Positions 24,251-25,586 of a stretch of DNA of 25,586 nucleotides are shown one piece after another; position 1 is the stretch's first letter, and the number at the start of each line of letters is the position of its first letter. The notes under the pieces are model-generated. The model searched no databases, was not told where the DNA came from, and worked only from the letters and a program-made list of their open reading frames with translations. The stretch is from Nitrospirota bacterium (GTDB taxonomy: Bacteria; Nitrospirota; Nitrospiria; Nitrospirales; UBA8639): NCBI GenBank assembly GCA_029879555.1, contig JAOUQB010000001.1:1-25586 (forward strand), in the 5' to 3' direction. A program made the position numbers and the translations under genes.

Positions 24251-25555
24251 ATGACAATTTCGGCTGAGGGGTGTGATGTCTTGGTATTGGGTGGTGGCCC
24301 TGCAGGCTCTTCTCTTGCCGCAGTCCTTGCTGAAAATGGTTGGCATGTGGAGGTGTGGGAAAAAGATCCACATCCTCGGTTTCATATTGGGGAGTCGTTG
24401 CTTCCCCTGACGCTGCCGTATTTGCAGCAGCTTGGGGTGTTGGAGGAGGTGGAACGGATCGGCCTACAGAAATTCGGGGCGGAATTGGTATCGCCTGTTC
24501 ATGATGAGCCCATCACCCTGTACTTCTCTGGTGCCATGGATAAAACGCATCCCTATGCGTTTCAAGTGCGACGATCCGAATTTGACAACATTCTCCTTCA
24601 AAACTGTCAAAGAAAGGGCGCTCAGATTCATGAAGGGTTTGAGGCCAAAACGGTGGATTTCTCTGATCCACGATTGGCCATTGTCTATGGGAAGAATGCC
24701 CAGGGAATATCCATTAGCCGACAGGCTCGGTTTGTGGTGGATGCGACAGGGAGACAGGCCTTTCTTGCCAATCAATTTCAGGCTAAACAGCGCAACCGGC
24801 ACCACAATAGCGCCTCCGTCTTCGGTCACTTCGAAGGAGTGGTTCGACATGCAGACAAGGACGAAGGCAATCTCACGATTTGCTGGTTTGATCACGGCTG
24901 GTTTTGGATTATTCCCTTGCCCGACGGTCCTACGAGCGTGGGAATGGTGTGTTGGCCGCCGTATCTGAAATCCCGAACAAACACCTTAGAGGATTTTTTT
25001 TGGCAGACGGTCCAGAGTTCGCCCCACATGGCTCATCGTATGAAACAGGCCAAGGCGGTCATGCCCATTGTGGCGACGGGGAATTATTCCTACCAATCGA
25101 CGATCATGACAGGCCAGAACTTTATTTTGGTTGGGGATGCGTTTGCTTTTGTTGATCCGATCCTATCCAGTGGGGTCCATTTGGCGTTACATAGCGGCAT
25201 TCGTGGCGCTGACGTCGTGGAGGCATTTTTACAGGGACATCCGGAAGCCGAACAGAAGGCCAGGGACTTTGAAGCGGCCGTTAAACATGGTCTTAAAATG
25301 TATTCCTGGTTTATTTTTCGAATTACCCAGCCGGCTTTTCGGAATTTGGCCATGGCGCCCAAAAATTATTTCCGGATGCATGAGGCCATCTCCTCGGTGT
25401 TGTCTGGAGATATATTTGGCTCGACACCCGTCAAATTTCCCCTCATCATTTTCAAAGGCGTCTATTATCTCACGGCCCTGCTTGACCTTAAAGCCAATCT
25501 CGGCCAATATCGAAGAAGAAAACATGCGGTAGAAGGGGAGCCTTTGTCGTCATGA
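24251..25555 (+). CDS. FAD-dependent oxidoreductase, probable flavin-dependent halogenase family
   Basis: A 434-residue flavoprotein. GGGPAGSS (14-21) is the dinucleotide-binding site, and GESLLP (47-52), VDATG (163-167) and GDAFAFVDPILSSGVH (295-310) follow the pattern of phenol/pyrrole halogenases such as the CmlS/PltA type. The halogenase-marking WxWxIP motif is present as WFWIIP (217-222), and Lys74 in QKFGA stands near where halogenases place their active-site Lys. Geranylgeranyl reductases and monooxygenases share the FAD fold but usually lack WxWxIP. I therefore favour a halogenase or a non-halogenating relative, with the substrate unknown. No NRPS or PKS gene is visible in the window. 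The stop codon overlaps the start of the next gene as ATGA, so it belongs to an operon that continues to the right. Confidence 0.8.
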   Translation: MTISAEGCDVLVLGGGPAGSSLAAVLAENGWHVEVWEKDPHPRFHIGESLLPLTLPYLQQLGVLEEVERIGLQKFGAELVSPVHDEPITLYFSGAMDKTHPYAFQVRRSEFDNILLQNCQRKGAQIHEGFEAKTVDFSDPRLAIVYGKNAQGISISRQARFVVDATGRQAFLANQFQAKQRNRHHNSASVFGHFEGVVRHADKDEGNLTICWFDHGWFWIIPLPDGPTSVGMVCWPPYLKSRTNTLEDFFWQTVQSSPHMAHRMKQAKAVMPIVATGNYSYQSTIMTGQNFILVGDAFAFVDPILSSGVHLALHSGIRGADVVEAFLQGHPEAEQKARDFEAAVKHGLKMYSWFIFRITQPAFRNLAMAPKNYFRMHEAISSVLSGDIFGSTPVKFPLIIFKGVYYLTALLDLKANLGQYRRRKHAVEGEPLSS

Positions 25556-25586
25556 CGACCACGGCAAAGAAGAATTCTCATTCGAC
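25552..25586 (+). CDS. Start of a further gene, cut by window edge
   Basis: ATG at 25552 overlaps the TGA of the FAD enzyme (ATGA) and opens a frame that runs off the end after 11 full codons (MTTTAKKNSHS). No product can be named. The overlap itself supports a translated, coupled gene. Confidence 0.55.
   Translation, partial: MTTTAKKNSHS

Overview
The window looks like a chromosomal housekeeping stretch from a Gram-negative, non-photosynthetic bacterium with roughly balanced base composition. The gene set and order (arginine and lysine genes run together, a metK-ahcY pair, Usp proteins carrying PCP_red domains) remind me of Nitrospirota, Nitrospira-like lineages in particular. No rRNA or marker gene in the window proves this, so treat the taxonomy as an inference.

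Layout. Positions 1-7995 are one minus-strand run read from right to left: argD, argF, argH, a small LptM-like lipoprotein, a B12-binding radical SAM protein, lysA and the start of dapA. Several junctions overlap (ATGA at argH/lipoprotein, an 8-base overlap at radical SAM/lysA). This points to coordinated arginine and lysine/diaminopimelate synthesis. argG is not in the expected slot. Positions 8166-9026 (minus) hold a three-His-box fatty acid desaturase. Positions 9390-12057 (minus) hold metK followed by ahcY, making S-adenosylmethionine and clearing S-adenosylhomocysteine. A 625-base gene-free stretch separates metK from the divergent plus-strand genes.

Positions 12683-16688 are the most unusual part. 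Three plus-strand genes are joined by two consecutive one-base TAATG stop/start overlaps. The first encodes two universal stress (Usp) domains, a PCP_red domain, a rubredoxin-like Zn/Fe ribbon and two more PCP_red domains. The second is a radical SAM/SPASM protein of the heme-modifying type (NirJ/AhbC/AhbD-like) that also ends in a PCP_red domain. The third is a four-helix membrane protein of the CopD/HemJ type with a His-Ala-Lys motif. PCP_red is otherwise known as the C-terminal domain of the BchB/ChlB protochlorophyllide reductase subunit. Four copies in a two-gene unit with no BchL/BchN alongside suggest an uncharacterised tetrapyrrole- or redox-linked system. This is my candidate for the undescribed system.

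Positions 16802-18369 encode two exported proteins, one with a SnoaL/NTF2-like domain and one small and unknown. They are followed by a perfect 26-base palindrome, then der (EngA GTPase) and a mono-heme cytochrome c. On the minus strand come an M20 peptidase, a site-2 (M50) membrane protease and an HTH-metallo-beta-lactamase fusion. The window closes on the plus strand with a probable flavin-dependent halogenase or related FAD enzyme, whose stop codon overlaps the start of a further gene that runs off the end. I see no CRISPR array, insertion sequence, tRNA or rRNA.
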